Assembly (NCBI RefSeq): GCF_020103725.1
Contig: NZ_JAHXBG010000005.1
Span: 310,001 to 374,000, forward strand
Source: Hyalangium gracile
GTDB lineage: Bacteria > Myxococcota > Myxococcia > Myxococcales > Myxococcaceae
Direction of reading: 5' to 3'
DNA: 64,000 nt
Of this stretch, positions 26,563-37,193 are shown in pieces. A program made the translations under genes and the position numbers. The notes below the pieces were generated by a model. It saw only the letters and a program-made list of their open reading frames with translations, did not search any database and had not been told where the DNA came from. Within the stretch, counting starts at the first letter, position 1, and each line of letters opens with the position of its first letter.

Positions 26563-27954
26563 TCAGAGACCGGCGCGGGGTGGCGGCCCCCCGGGGGCCG
26601 GCGCGTCCCCCCGTGCGCCTCGAGCCACCTTGCGCTCCAGGCGCAGGATGCGGTGACGCTGCTCCTCGGGCGTCTCGGCGGTGGTGGTGAGCCGCGCGTG
26701 GTGCAGGGCCTGGGTCGGATCCTTGAGCGAGTGCTCGTACAGCTTGGTCAGCGCCAGGTGGAGAGGCGCGGCCTGGGCTCCTCGGGCCGAGGTGAGTGCC
26801 TGCTGCAGCAGGGCCACCGCCGACTGGGGATCTCCCGCCCGGCGTGAGAGCTGGGAGGCCAGCGTGAGCGCCGCGACGCTCACCGTGCCTCCGCCCTTCG
26901 CCGCGGCCCGGGCGAAGGACTGCGCCCGCTCATGGTCCCCGGCTCGCATCGCCACGCCCGCGAAGCCGAGCAGATCGCGCGGGTCCTCCTGCTCCGCGTG
27001 GTTCGTCCGGAAGCGGCGCACCAGCTCGCCCAGCAGGGCCGCCAGGAGCAGGAGATCGTTCGCGTTGTGCTCGATGACCGGCGTGAGCGCCGCGCTGCTC
27101 CCGCCGCGCAGGAAGCGGAAGTACAGGTCCGGGATGAGCGAGCCGTCCACGTCCCCCACCCGGCGGTGTCCGAGTATCTGCTCCTCCAGGTGCACCAGCC
27201 GCGTCCCGGAGCCGCGGTGCTTGAACACCCGCCGGGAGCAGTGCAGCAGATCGAGGTGGGGCAGCTCCGCGGGCACGGACACCCGGTTGAGCACGAAGCG
27301 GGTCCGCAGCAGCGGCCAGTCGAAGCTCTTCCCGTTGAAGGTCACCAGGGCGGAGGACTGCGCCATGCGCTCGGCCAGCACGCGCAGCAGCGGCGCCTCC
27401 TCGCCCAGCCGGCGCAGGAAGAGCTGGTGCACCCGGAGCGAGCGCCCCTCGAACCACGCCAGCCCCACGAGGAAGGGCACCGTGCCCGTTCCTCCCGCCA
27501 GCCCGGTCGTCTCCGTGTCCAGGTAGAGCACCCGCCGGAAGTCCACGCCCGCCAGCCTCGGATCCAGCGCGAGGCTGGCCACCAGCGGTGCCTCCACGTC
27601 ACACGCCCCCGCGAGCGGAGCCGAGCCATGGTGGTGCTCCGGCGGCAGCACGCGCTCCGCGACGTGGACCAGCCCATGAGGCGTCTGCCGGGGCTCCGCG
27701 GGCAGTGGCCCCGGAGGCGGCGCGACGGTCGCCCGCCGGCGCCCCGACGACATCTCCTGGCGCTCGGCCCAGTCGCCCAGCATCTTGCGCAGCGCCGCGA
27801 TGCGGGGATCCTGCGTCTTCGGCGCCTCGGGCGTGGGAGCCGCCTGAGCGGCGGCAGCAGGCTTCTCCGCCTCGGCGGGCGCGGACGAGGCCACCGCCGG
27901 CTTGCCGCCGGGGCCGATGCTGGAGAGCCGTGCAAGCTTGCGCTTCAGGTCCAC
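26563..27954 (-). CDS. mrfB: YprB/MrfB-like DEDD exonuclease
   Basis: This 463-residue protein has an RNase-H-like 3'-5' exonuclease core (YLDTETTGLAGG, TFNGKSFDWPLLRTRF, HNANDLLLL) followed by TPR-like helices (residues ~330-440). In Bacillus subtilis, YprB/MrfB works with helicase YprA/MrfA in a mitomycin-C lesion repair pathway independent of UvrABC. The gene here directly follows the YprA homologue with a 12-base gap and a GTG start with AGGCGAGG ahead. The N-terminal ~110 residues are an Ala/Pro linker. The role is inferred from the pair; the symbol is by analogy. Confidence 0.85.
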   Translation of the reverse strand: MDLKRKLARLSSIGPGGKPAVASSAPAEAEKPAAAAQAAPTPEAPKTQDPRIAALRKMLGDWAERQEMSSGRRRATVAPPPGPLPAEPRQTPHGLVHVAERVLPPEHHHGSAPLAGACDVEAPLVASLALDPRLAGVDFRRVLYLDTETTGLAGGTGTVPFLVGLAWFEGRSLRVHQLFLRRLGEEAPLLRVLAERMAQSSALVTFNGKSFDWPLLRTRFVLNRVSVPAELPHLDLLHCSRRVFKHRGSGTRLVHLEEQILGHRRVGDVDGSLIPDLYFRFLRGGSSAALTPVIEHNANDLLLLAALLGELVRRFRTNHAEQEDPRDLLGFAGVAMRAGDHERAQSFARAAAKGGGTVSVAALTLASQLSRRAGDPQSAVALLQQALTSARGAQAAPLHLALTKLYEHSLKDPTQALHHARLTTTAETPEEQRHRILRLERKVARGARGDAPAPGGPPPRAGL

Positions 27955-27966
27955 CGGGCACCTCGC

Positions 27967-30381
<2,415 letters not shown>

Positions 30382-30443
30382 GGGGTCGCGCACTGTACAG
30401 ACGTGCACCCCCTGTAGCAACTGGAGTTCCTGCCCTCTCGGAC

Positions 30444-32894
30444 CTACCTCCGAGGAGAGGTGGACACAGCGCCCGCCTCCGCCTCGCGCGCCGCCAGCCC
30501 CGTGCCCTTGCCGGCGCTCGTGGAGGTGATCTGCACCAGCGGTGACTGCGTCGTGTAGAGCAGCTTGTAGGCGGTGTAGCTACCCAGCACCTTCTTCACG
30601 TAGTCGCGCGTCTCGTCGAAGGCGATGTGCTCCACCCACTCGTCCACCTCCGCCTGCGGCAGCGCCTTGTGCCAGCGCTCCACGGCCCGAGGGCCCGCGT
30701 TGTAGGCGGCCACCGCATACGCGGTGTTCCCCCCGAAGTGCTTGAGGAGCGAGCCCAGGTAGGCCGCGCCCAGGCGCACGTTCTCGGCGGGCTCCAGCAG
30801 CTTCTGCTCCCCCATCGCCGGCAGCTTGAGCGCGGCCGCCACATCGCGCGCCGTCGCCGGCATGAGCTGGGTGAGCCCGAGCGCCCCTGACGACGAGCGG
30901 GCCCGCGGGTTGAAGCGGCTCTCCTGCCAGATGAGGCCCTGCAGCAGATCCGGATCCAGGCGGTTGGCCTTGGCGTGGCGCTCGATGATCGAGCGGAACG
31001 CGAGCGGCCAGGTGGCCTCCCAGATGGGCCGGGAGGAGGGGCTCAGCGGACCGCTCACCTCGTTCCGCAGCGCGGAGCGGGCCACCTTGCGCGCCGCCCA
31101 GCCCCGCCCCGTGTGCTGCATCACCTGGTAGAGCAACCGCCCCGGCTTCTCCGGCAGCCCGCGCTGATCCACCGCGAGCAGCTCATCCACCGCGCCGCGC
31201 ATGCCCAGCCGCATCAGCTCCACGCCCGCCGCGAAGTGCGGATCCTTCGCGAGCCGCCCCATCGGCAGCGGCCACACCACGCTGGGATCCGTTGCGGTCG
31301 CCAAGGCGGACTCCACCGCGGAGACAGGCACCGTCTGGGACACCGGCACCGCGCGAACCAGCCGCCCGGGAGCCAGCAGCGCCAGCCGCGAGCGAGCCAG
31401 CATCCCGTACCAGATGGCGGGGCGCTCGTTGGCGATGTGCTCGTAGCTGGCGAGCGCCGCATCCACCTGGCTCTGGGTCTCCATCACCCGCGCGTGCCAG
31501 TACCGCGCGCGCCAGAGCGCCTCATCCGTCCGAGCCGCCTGCGGCAGCTTCTCCACGGCCTGCAGCGCCGCCAGCGCGGCCGCGCGCTCGCCCCGGCGCT
31601 GGTGGAGCCAGAACGCCCGGAAGAGCGCCTCGGAGGCGAAGTTGCCCGCCGGGTAGCGCTGGGCCAGCTCCTCGTACCGCGCCAGGGCGGTGTCCAGCTG
31701 CCCCCGCCGCTGGAGGATCCACGCCTCGAAGAAGAGGGCATCGTCGGCGTAGCCGTGCTCCGGATAGTCCCGCGCGAGCGTGTCATAGGTGGTGATGGCG
31801 TCCTCCGGATCCATCACCGACTGGGAGTAGCCCAGCAGGAACAGCGCCTGGGGCCTCACGTCCGGCAGATCGCACTGCTGCACCACCGGAGTGAGCATCT
31901 GGATGGCCCGGCGGTGCAGCCGCTCCTTGCGCAGGGCCTCGCCATAGATGAGGCGCGCGTTGCAGGCCAGCGGGTCGGGCAGCGTCAGGTGCGGCAGCAC
32001 CCCATCCAGCTGCGCCATCGCCGCGGCGTTGCGGTGCAGATCCAGCAGCGCGTCGGCGCGGCGCACCTTCCACTTGAGGGGCACCGGCAGCCCCCGCAGC
32101 CGCTGCCGGGCCCGCTCCGCCTCGCGAGACAGCGGGCTGGTGGCCCACACCTCGAGCAGCGCCTTGTGCTCCACGTTGTACTTGCCCTGCTTGCGCGCCA
32201 GATCGCACGTCTTCATCAAGGCCTGCATCCGGATGGAGTCCGGCCCGCGCGCCTTGCGGCTCTCGATGAGCTCGGACAGCGCGGCCAGCGCCCCGTCGAT
32301 GTTGCGCCGGCGCTCCAGCACCCGCGCCAGGTTGAAGCGCGCCTCCGGGTACAGCGTGGAGAGCTCGCTGATCGCCTGGTACTGGGTGGCCGCCTGCTCC
32401 AGCTTGCGCAGCTGCTCGTTGGCCTGGGCGGCGCGCAGCAGGCAGTGGTCGCGCAGCGGCACGTAGTCCTCCGCGAGCGCCGCGAACTCCTCGGCCGCCG
32501 TGGCGAAGTCCCGCAGGTGGAAGGCGCTCTGGGCCTTCAGGAAGCGGACCGGGAGCGTGGCCTCCTCCTTGTCGAGGAGCGCCCGCGCGCGGCGATAGCG
32601 ACCGCGATCGAACTCCGCCCGGGCCTGCGCGAGCGTGCCCTGCGCGAAGTAGGGAGCGAGCTGCTCCAGCCCGAACGTCACCTCCTCGAGCTCTCCATCG
32701 AAAGGCTGCGCGGCGGGCACGTCGAGCAGCTCCTCGAGCTGCTCCTCCGAGAGCACGCCGTCAGCGGCCCCCTCCTCGCCTGGAGCCTGAGCCCACGCCG
32801 CCCGCCCGCCCAGCACGCCCACACACGCCACCAGCACCACCAGGGTCTCCGACGAAAGCGAGGAGCCCTTCCACACGCGACCCGATCCAGCCAT
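30444..32894 (-). CDS. soluble lytic transglycosylase with TPR superhelix
   Basis: It has 816 residues, with a signal peptide ending near AAWA (residues 1-25). A long TPR-like helical region occupies ~60-600, as in Slt70 and related periplasmic transglycosylases. The C-terminal SLT/goose-lysozyme-like domain has the catalytic Glu658 (LIWQESRFNPRA), GALGLTQLMPATA, and AYNAGPRAVERW. It would cleave peptidoglycan between MurNAc and GlcNAc with formation of anhydro-MurNAc. ATG 32894 places the signal peptide correctly; the frame is open further upstream. It is probably transcribed alone. Confidence 0.92.
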   Translation of the reverse strand: MAGSGRVWKGSSLSSETLVVLVACVGVLGGRAAWAQAPGEEGAADGVLSEEQLEELLDVPAAQPFDGELEEVTFGLEQLAPYFAQGTLAQARAEFDRGRYRRARALLDKEEATLPVRFLKAQSAFHLRDFATAAEEFAALAEDYVPLRDHCLLRAAQANEQLRKLEQAATQYQAISELSTLYPEARFNLARVLERRRNIDGALAALSELIESRKARGPDSIRMQALMKTCDLARKQGKYNVEHKALLEVWATSPLSREAERARQRLRGLPVPLKWKVRRADALLDLHRNAAAMAQLDGVLPHLTLPDPLACNARLIYGEALRKERLHRRAIQMLTPVVQQCDLPDVRPQALFLLGYSQSVMDPEDAITTYDTLARDYPEHGYADDALFFEAWILQRRGQLDTALARYEELAQRYPAGNFASEALFRAFWLHQRRGERAAALAALQAVEKLPQAARTDEALWRARYWHARVMETQSQVDAALASYEHIANERPAIWYGMLARSRLALLAPGRLVRAVPVSQTVPVSAVESALATATDPSVVWPLPMGRLAKDPHFAAGVELMRLGMRGAVDELLAVDQRGLPEKPGRLLYQVMQHTGRGWAARKVARSALRNEVSGPLSPSSRPIWEATWPLAFRSIIERHAKANRLDPDLLQGLIWQESRFNPRARSSSGALGLTQLMPATARDVAAALKLPAMGEQKLLEPAENVRLGAAYLGSLLKHFGGNTAYAVAAYNAGPRAVERWHKALPQAEVDEWVEHIAFDETRDYVKKVLGSYTAYKLLYTTQSPLVQITSTSAGKGTGLAAREAEAGAVSTSPRR

Positions 32895-33175
32895 GCCAGC
32901 ACCCGCCCGTTGTCCTGGGCTCACATGGATGGTCAACCTGTAGCGCTGCCGGAATGGCTGCCTGCACGCAGACGGTGCGTGCCGTCGTCCAGATGATACG
33001 CACCGCCGAGAGCCGCACTGTCGGTGCACGAAACACGACGACTCGCCGCTCTGCGCACTTCACTGCATGCGTAGGCAGCCATGGGAGCGAGTGGCGTGTG
33101 GACCTACCTGCGACCTCCTCGAACGGAGTACCATTCCCGAGCAGGCTCGCCCGGGCCGAGGCCCGGAGGGGACAC

Positions 33176-35404
33176 ATGAGGACACCGGCGGTGCATCGCT
33201 TCATGAGCAGGCTGCGGGCCTGGTACCGGCTCTGGTCTCGCGGCCGGACCGTGCAGCCGCTGCGCCCCATCCTGGAGTGGCTGGGCCGCTACCCGCTCCT
33301 GCTCCTCTTCACGGCGCTGCCGCTGCTGTGCGTCTGGGGCCAGTTCGAAGCGATGGGGCTGCCCCGCCTCTTCCTCGCCGAGGACGCGAAGACCTCCTTC
33401 TATGCGGGGTTCTTCACCGCGCTGCTCCTGGCGGAGGTGTGCTTCATCGGCTACCTGCTCGACTCGGACGAGCGCTGGGCCATCGCGCGCCGGGGCTCGA
33501 AGCCGTGGGGCACGTCCCCCAGCGTCACCTGGTACTTCTTCGGCACGCTCACGTATCCGCTGGGAGTGGCCCTGCTCGTCATCCCTCCCCTGCGGACTGA
33601 GCGCTACGCCTTCGCGGCCGGAGTATTCGTGGCCATTGGCATCCCGCTGGTGTGCCTGCTCCTGGTGGCGGAGACGCTGCGCCGGCGGTACCTCGCCGGC
33701 CGTCAGCGCTGGCGGTGGCTCCAGAGCTCCGTCGGGCTGCTCACCCGGCACTATCCGACGCGGATCCCCGTGCTGCACCTGCTGCAGCTGGGCTTCGCCG
33801 CGCTCTACGTGCTCAGCTACTTCGGCCTGGCCTGGCTGGCCTCGCGGGAGCAAGCCACCTGGGCCACTCCGGCCGTCGTCATCTGCGCGCTGCTGGGCAT
33901 CCTCACCGCCATCTATGGCGCGGTGCACTTCTTCTTCCCCATCCACACCCCCGGAGCGCTGCTCGCCGCGGCCGCCGCCCTGCTCCTGGTGGCCCGCGTG
34001 GGCAGTGACGAGGCCGTCTACTGGCAGCTGCTGCAAGAAGCGCCGCCTCCCGCGTACGCGGACAGCAGCCTGGCCACCGCGGCGGAGGCCAGGCTGCTGT
34101 CGGACGATGACACGCTGAGCGCGTGGCTGAAGCAGATGCGCGAGGCGCCTCCCGGCCCGCTCGGTCCACCGACGGAGGCGGGGGTGACGAAGTGCGCTCC
34201 AGGCCCCAGGCCCCGGCTCGCCCTGCTCGCCACCAGCGGCGGAGGCATCCGCGCGGCGCTGTGGACGGCGCGCACGCTCGAGGAGCTGGAGAACATCGAC
34301 GGGTTCTCCCGCTACGTGCGCCTGGTCTCGGGCGCCTCGGGAGGCATGGTCGGCGCGGGGCTATGGGTGGCGTCGATGGAGTCCAGGGATCGGCCCAGCC
34401 TGTCGGCGAACCTCTCCCGAGCCATGGAGCAGGACAGCCTCTCGCCCGTGGCGCTGTCCATGCTCCTGCCCTTCGACAAGGGGCGCGGCCACGCGCTGGA
34501 GCAGGCGTGGATCAAGCACTCGCGCGACGTGCTGAAGCGAGACTTCGCCGATCTCAAGCCCGGTGAAGAGGCGGGATGGCGCCCCTCGCTCATCTACTCG
34601 CCGATGATCATCGAGGACGGGCGGCGTCTGCTCGTGAGCAACCTGGATCTCTCCACGCTGGTGAGGGTCAAGGCGAGCACGCTGAGCGCCAGCGGCAATG
34701 ATCCGGCGGGCTCGCCCCTGTCGCTCTCGGGCATCCAGCTCTTCCAGCTCTTCCCCCAGCGGCAGAAGGGCCTGAGCGTGGCCACCGCGGCGCGGATGAG
34801 CGCCTCGTTCCCATACGTCAGCCCCGCGGCCCAGCTCCCCACCATTCCTCGCGTGCGCGTGGTCGACGCGGGCTACTACGACAACTACGGCGTGGACCTG
34901 CTCGCCATGTGGATCAAGGAGCACAGCCAGTGGCTGCGCGAGTGCACCTCCGGTGTGCTGTTGATCCAGATCCGGGACCAGCTGGAGAACGGCCGGCGCA
35001 CGCAGGTGCTCCTGAACAAGACGCCCTCGTGGCTGCACCAGGCCCTCGCGGGCCTCACCTCGCCCCCCGAGGCCGTGCTGAGCGCCCGGAACGCGAGCAT
35101 GTCCTTCCGGAACGACGAGCTGATCGGCCTGCTCCAGAGCGAGTTCAACGCGGAGGAGTCCTGCTTCTTCACCACCGTGGCCTTCGAGCTCGACAAGAAT
35201 GCGCCCCTGAGCTGGTCGCTCTCCTCGAAAGACAAGCGCCTGATCGAGGAGAGCGCCAGCAGTCATGAGTTCCGGACGCAGCTCTCCGCCGTGGAGAAGT
35301 GGCTCAAGGCGACGCCGGAGGAGCTGGCGCTCGCGAAGCAGCAGAGCCGGTGCCCGGGAGCGCCAGCGGCTCCCCTCAACTCGGTGAGCCGCACGCCGGA
35401 GTAG
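33176..35404 (+). CDS. membrane-bound patatin-like phospholipase
   Basis: It has 742 residues, with ATG 33176 preceded by GGAGGGG. The N-terminal ~300 residues contain about seven hydrophobic membrane segments (for example LLLLFTALPLLCVWG and AVVICALLGILTAIYGA). The C-terminal part is a patatin domain: oxyanion loop TSGGGIRAALWT, nucleophile elbow GASGG (Ser388) and DAGYYDNYG with the dyad Asp564. It should hydrolyse acyl-esters of phospholipids at the membrane. Patatins fused to a multi-pass module are much less common than soluble ones. Neighbouring genes do not reveal its task. Confidence 0.88.
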   Translation: MRTPAVHRFMSRLRAWYRLWSRGRTVQPLRPILEWLGRYPLLLLFTALPLLCVWGQFEAMGLPRLFLAEDAKTSFYAGFFTALLLAEVCFIGYLLDSDERWAIARRGSKPWGTSPSVTWYFFGTLTYPLGVALLVIPPLRTERYAFAAGVFVAIGIPLVCLLLVAETLRRRYLAGRQRWRWLQSSVGLLTRHYPTRIPVLHLLQLGFAALYVLSYFGLAWLASREQATWATPAVVICALLGILTAIYGAVHFFFPIHTPGALLAAAAALLLVARVGSDEAVYWQLLQEAPPPAYADSSLATAAEARLLSDDDTLSAWLKQMREAPPGPLGPPTEAGVTKCAPGPRPRLALLATSGGGIRAALWTARTLEELENIDGFSRYVRLVSGASGGMVGAGLWVASMESRDRPSLSANLSRAMEQDSLSPVALSMLLPFDKGRGHALEQAWIKHSRDVLKRDFADLKPGEEAGWRPSLIYSPMIIEDGRRLLVSNLDLSTLVRVKASTLSASGNDPAGSPLSLSGIQLFQLFPQRQKGLSVATAARMSASFPYVSPAAQLPTIPRVRVVDAGYYDNYGVDLLAMWIKEHSQWLRECTSGVLLIQIRDQLENGRRTQVLLNKTPSWLHQALAGLTSPPEAVLSARNASMSFRNDELIGLLQSEFNAEESCFFTTVAFELDKNAPLSWSLSSKDKRLIEESASSHEFRTQLSAVEKWLKATPEELALAKQQSRCPGAPAAPLNSVSRTPE

Positions 35405-35512
35405 CCAGCGCTGGCCGATCTGTGAGCCCGCGAACCAAGGCCGCCTCCCTCAGGGCGGTTTTGATCCGAGGGCGTCCCCCCTACCTTGCCCGCGTCGTGG
35501 GGGGATTCGGTC

Positions 35513-36205
35513 ATGAATGCACTGTCACTGTGGAGCCTGAGCCGGCGGCTGGCCGGCTATCGTATGCCGCTGGCCTCCCGGCTCGTTCGCAAGCTGGGGC
35601 TCGTGCTCTACAGCGCCTATCTCCCGGCGGAGGCGGAGATTGGCGAGCACACGACGCTCGGCTACGGCGGCATCGGCGTCTTCATCCACCCCAAGGCGCG
35701 CATCGGCCACCACTGCATCCTGTCGCAGTTCATCTCCATCGGCGGCATGCGCGGACTCGAGGGCGCGCCCACCATCGGGGACTACGTGCGCATCGGCACG
35801 GGTGCTCGCATCCTGGGCCCGGTCCGCATCGGTGACTTCGCCGTGGTGGGCGCCAACTCGGTGGTGATGCGCGACGTGCCGGCGGGCACCGTCGTCTTCG
35901 GCATCCCGGCGCGTGTCGTGCGAACCCCCGCGGATCCCGTGGCGGAGTACGAGCGGGAGACGGGGAGGCAGGTCTCCCCGGTGGATCGCGAGCGCGCGCC
36001 CCGGCCCCGCTCCCAGCACCGGCCTCCGTCCAGGATGCCCCTGCCCGGGCGCAACGAGGTCAGCCCCGGTGAGCAGCCCGATCTCTTCGAACTCGACCCG
36101 CAGGTGCTCGCCCCGGACGCGCCACCGCCCGCGAGCGCCTCGGATCCGGCCACCGAGCTCTGGGTCGCCGCCGAGCTCCCATCCCAGGAAAGCCACTCCC
36201 GTTGA
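35513..36205 (+). CDS. left-handed beta-helix acyltransferase (serine-acetyltransferase-like)
   Basis: It has 230 residues. Residues ~35-150 are hexapeptide repeats ([LIV]GxxxxI) of the CysE/NeuD/LbH type, including a probable active-site His in GHHCILSQF and the coil IGDFAVVGANSVVMRDVPAGTVVFGIPA that ends such enzymes. The C-terminal ~75 residues are Pro/Arg/Glu-rich and look disordered. The ATG at 35513 has GGGGG ahead. The next gene (nadE-like) begins 11 bases later, so this is the first gene of a five-gene set. The acceptor is unknown; O-acetylation of serine or a sugar is possible. Confidence 0.82.
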   Translation: MNALSLWSLSRRLAGYRMPLASRLVRKLGLVLYSAYLPAEAEIGEHTTLGYGGIGVFIHPKARIGHHCILSQFISIGGMRGLEGAPTIGDYVRIGTGARILGPVRIGDFAVVGANSVVMRDVPAGTVVFGIPARVVRTPADPVAEYERETGRQVSPVDRERAPRPRSQHRPPSRMPLPGRNEVSPGEQPDLFELDPQVLAPDAPPPASASDPATELWVAAELPSQESHSR

Positions 36206-36216
36206 GGAGGTCTCCC

Positions 36217-37191
36217 ATGCTGTCTTCCCAGATGCTCGCCATCGACGCTCCAGCGGTCGTGGAGCAGATCGCCCAATCCATCCGAACCCAGGTGCTCGGC
36301 ACCCTGCGCCGCCGAGGCCTCGTGGTGGGCCTGTCCGGCGGAGTGGACAGCGCGGTGGTCGCCGCGCTGTGCGTCCGCGCGCTCGGGCCGAACAAGGTGC
36401 TGGCGCTCTTCATGCCCGAGCGCGACAGCTCGGAGGACGCGCTCCGCCTGGGCCGGCTCGTGGCCAGCACCCTGGGCGTGGAGTCGCTGGTGGAGGACAT
36501 CACCCCGGCCCTCCATGGCGTGAACTGCTACCGGCGCCAGGAGGAGGCCATCCGCCAGGTCTTCCCCGAGTACGGCGAGGGCTGGCGCTGCAAGCTGAGC
36601 CTGCCGCCGGTCCTCGACGGCGAGCGCCTCAACGTCTTCCAGCTCACCGTGCAGAGCCCGGACGGCCAGCAGCGCACGGGCCGGCTGCCGCCGAGCGCCT
36701 ACCTGCAGCTGGTGGCGGCCACCAACTTCAAGCAGCGCCTGCGCAAGATGCTGGAGTACTACCACGCCGATCGCCTGCATCGCGCGGTGGCGGGGACCCC
36801 CAACCGGCTGGAGTACGACCAGGGCTTCTTCGTGAAGCAGGGGGATGGCGCGGCGGACCTCAAGCCCATCGCGCACCTGTACAAGACCCAGGTGTACGCG
36901 CTGGCCGAGTGCCTGGGCATCCCGGAGGAGGTGCGCAGCCGTCCGCCCACCACGGACACCTTCTCGCTGCCGCAGACCCAGGAGGAGTTCTACTTCTCCC
37001 TGCCGTACGGGCGGATGGATCTGTGCCTCTTCGCCCATGACCACGGCCTGCCGGAGGAGGAGGTCGCCCGGGCGCTCGATCTGACGGTGCCGCAGGTGGC
37101 CGCGGTCTACCGGGACATCGAGGCCAAGCGGCGCTCCACCCGCTACCTGCACGAGCCTCCCCTGCTCGTCCAGCCGGTCCGGGAGGCCTGA
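36217..37191 (+). CDS. NAD(+) synthase-like ATP pyrophosphatase
   Basis: It has 324 residues. SGGVDS at 40-45 is the PP-loop, followed by ALFMPERDSSEDALRLG and, later, LYKTQVYALAECLGIPEEV and RPPTTDTFSLPQTQEE, all as in ammonia-dependent NadE. NadE amidates nicotinic-acid adenine dinucleotide. The central segment (36580-36720) is longer than in housekeeping NadE, and no glutaminase domain is attached. Its place beside asnB, a ligase and an ACP suggests a pathway-specific copy that may amidate something else. The ATG has GAGGAGG ahead; the downstream asnB starts 2 bases after its stop. Confidence 0.85.
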   Translation: MLSSQMLAIDAPAVVEQIAQSIRTQVLGTLRRRGLVVGLSGGVDSAVVAALCVRALGPNKVLALFMPERDSSEDALRLGRLVASTLGVESLVEDITPALHGVNCYRRQEEAIRQVFPEYGEGWRCKLSLPPVLDGERLNVFQLTVQSPDGQQRTGRLPPSAYLQLVAATNFKQRLRKMLEYYHADRLHRAVAGTPNRLEYDQGFFVKQGDGAADLKPIAHLYKTQVYALAECLGIPEEVRSRPPTTDTFSLPQTQEEFYFSLPYGRMDLCLFAHDHGLPEEEVARALDLTVPQVAAVYRDIEAKRRSTRYLHEPPLLVQPVREA

Positions 37192-37193
37192 GC

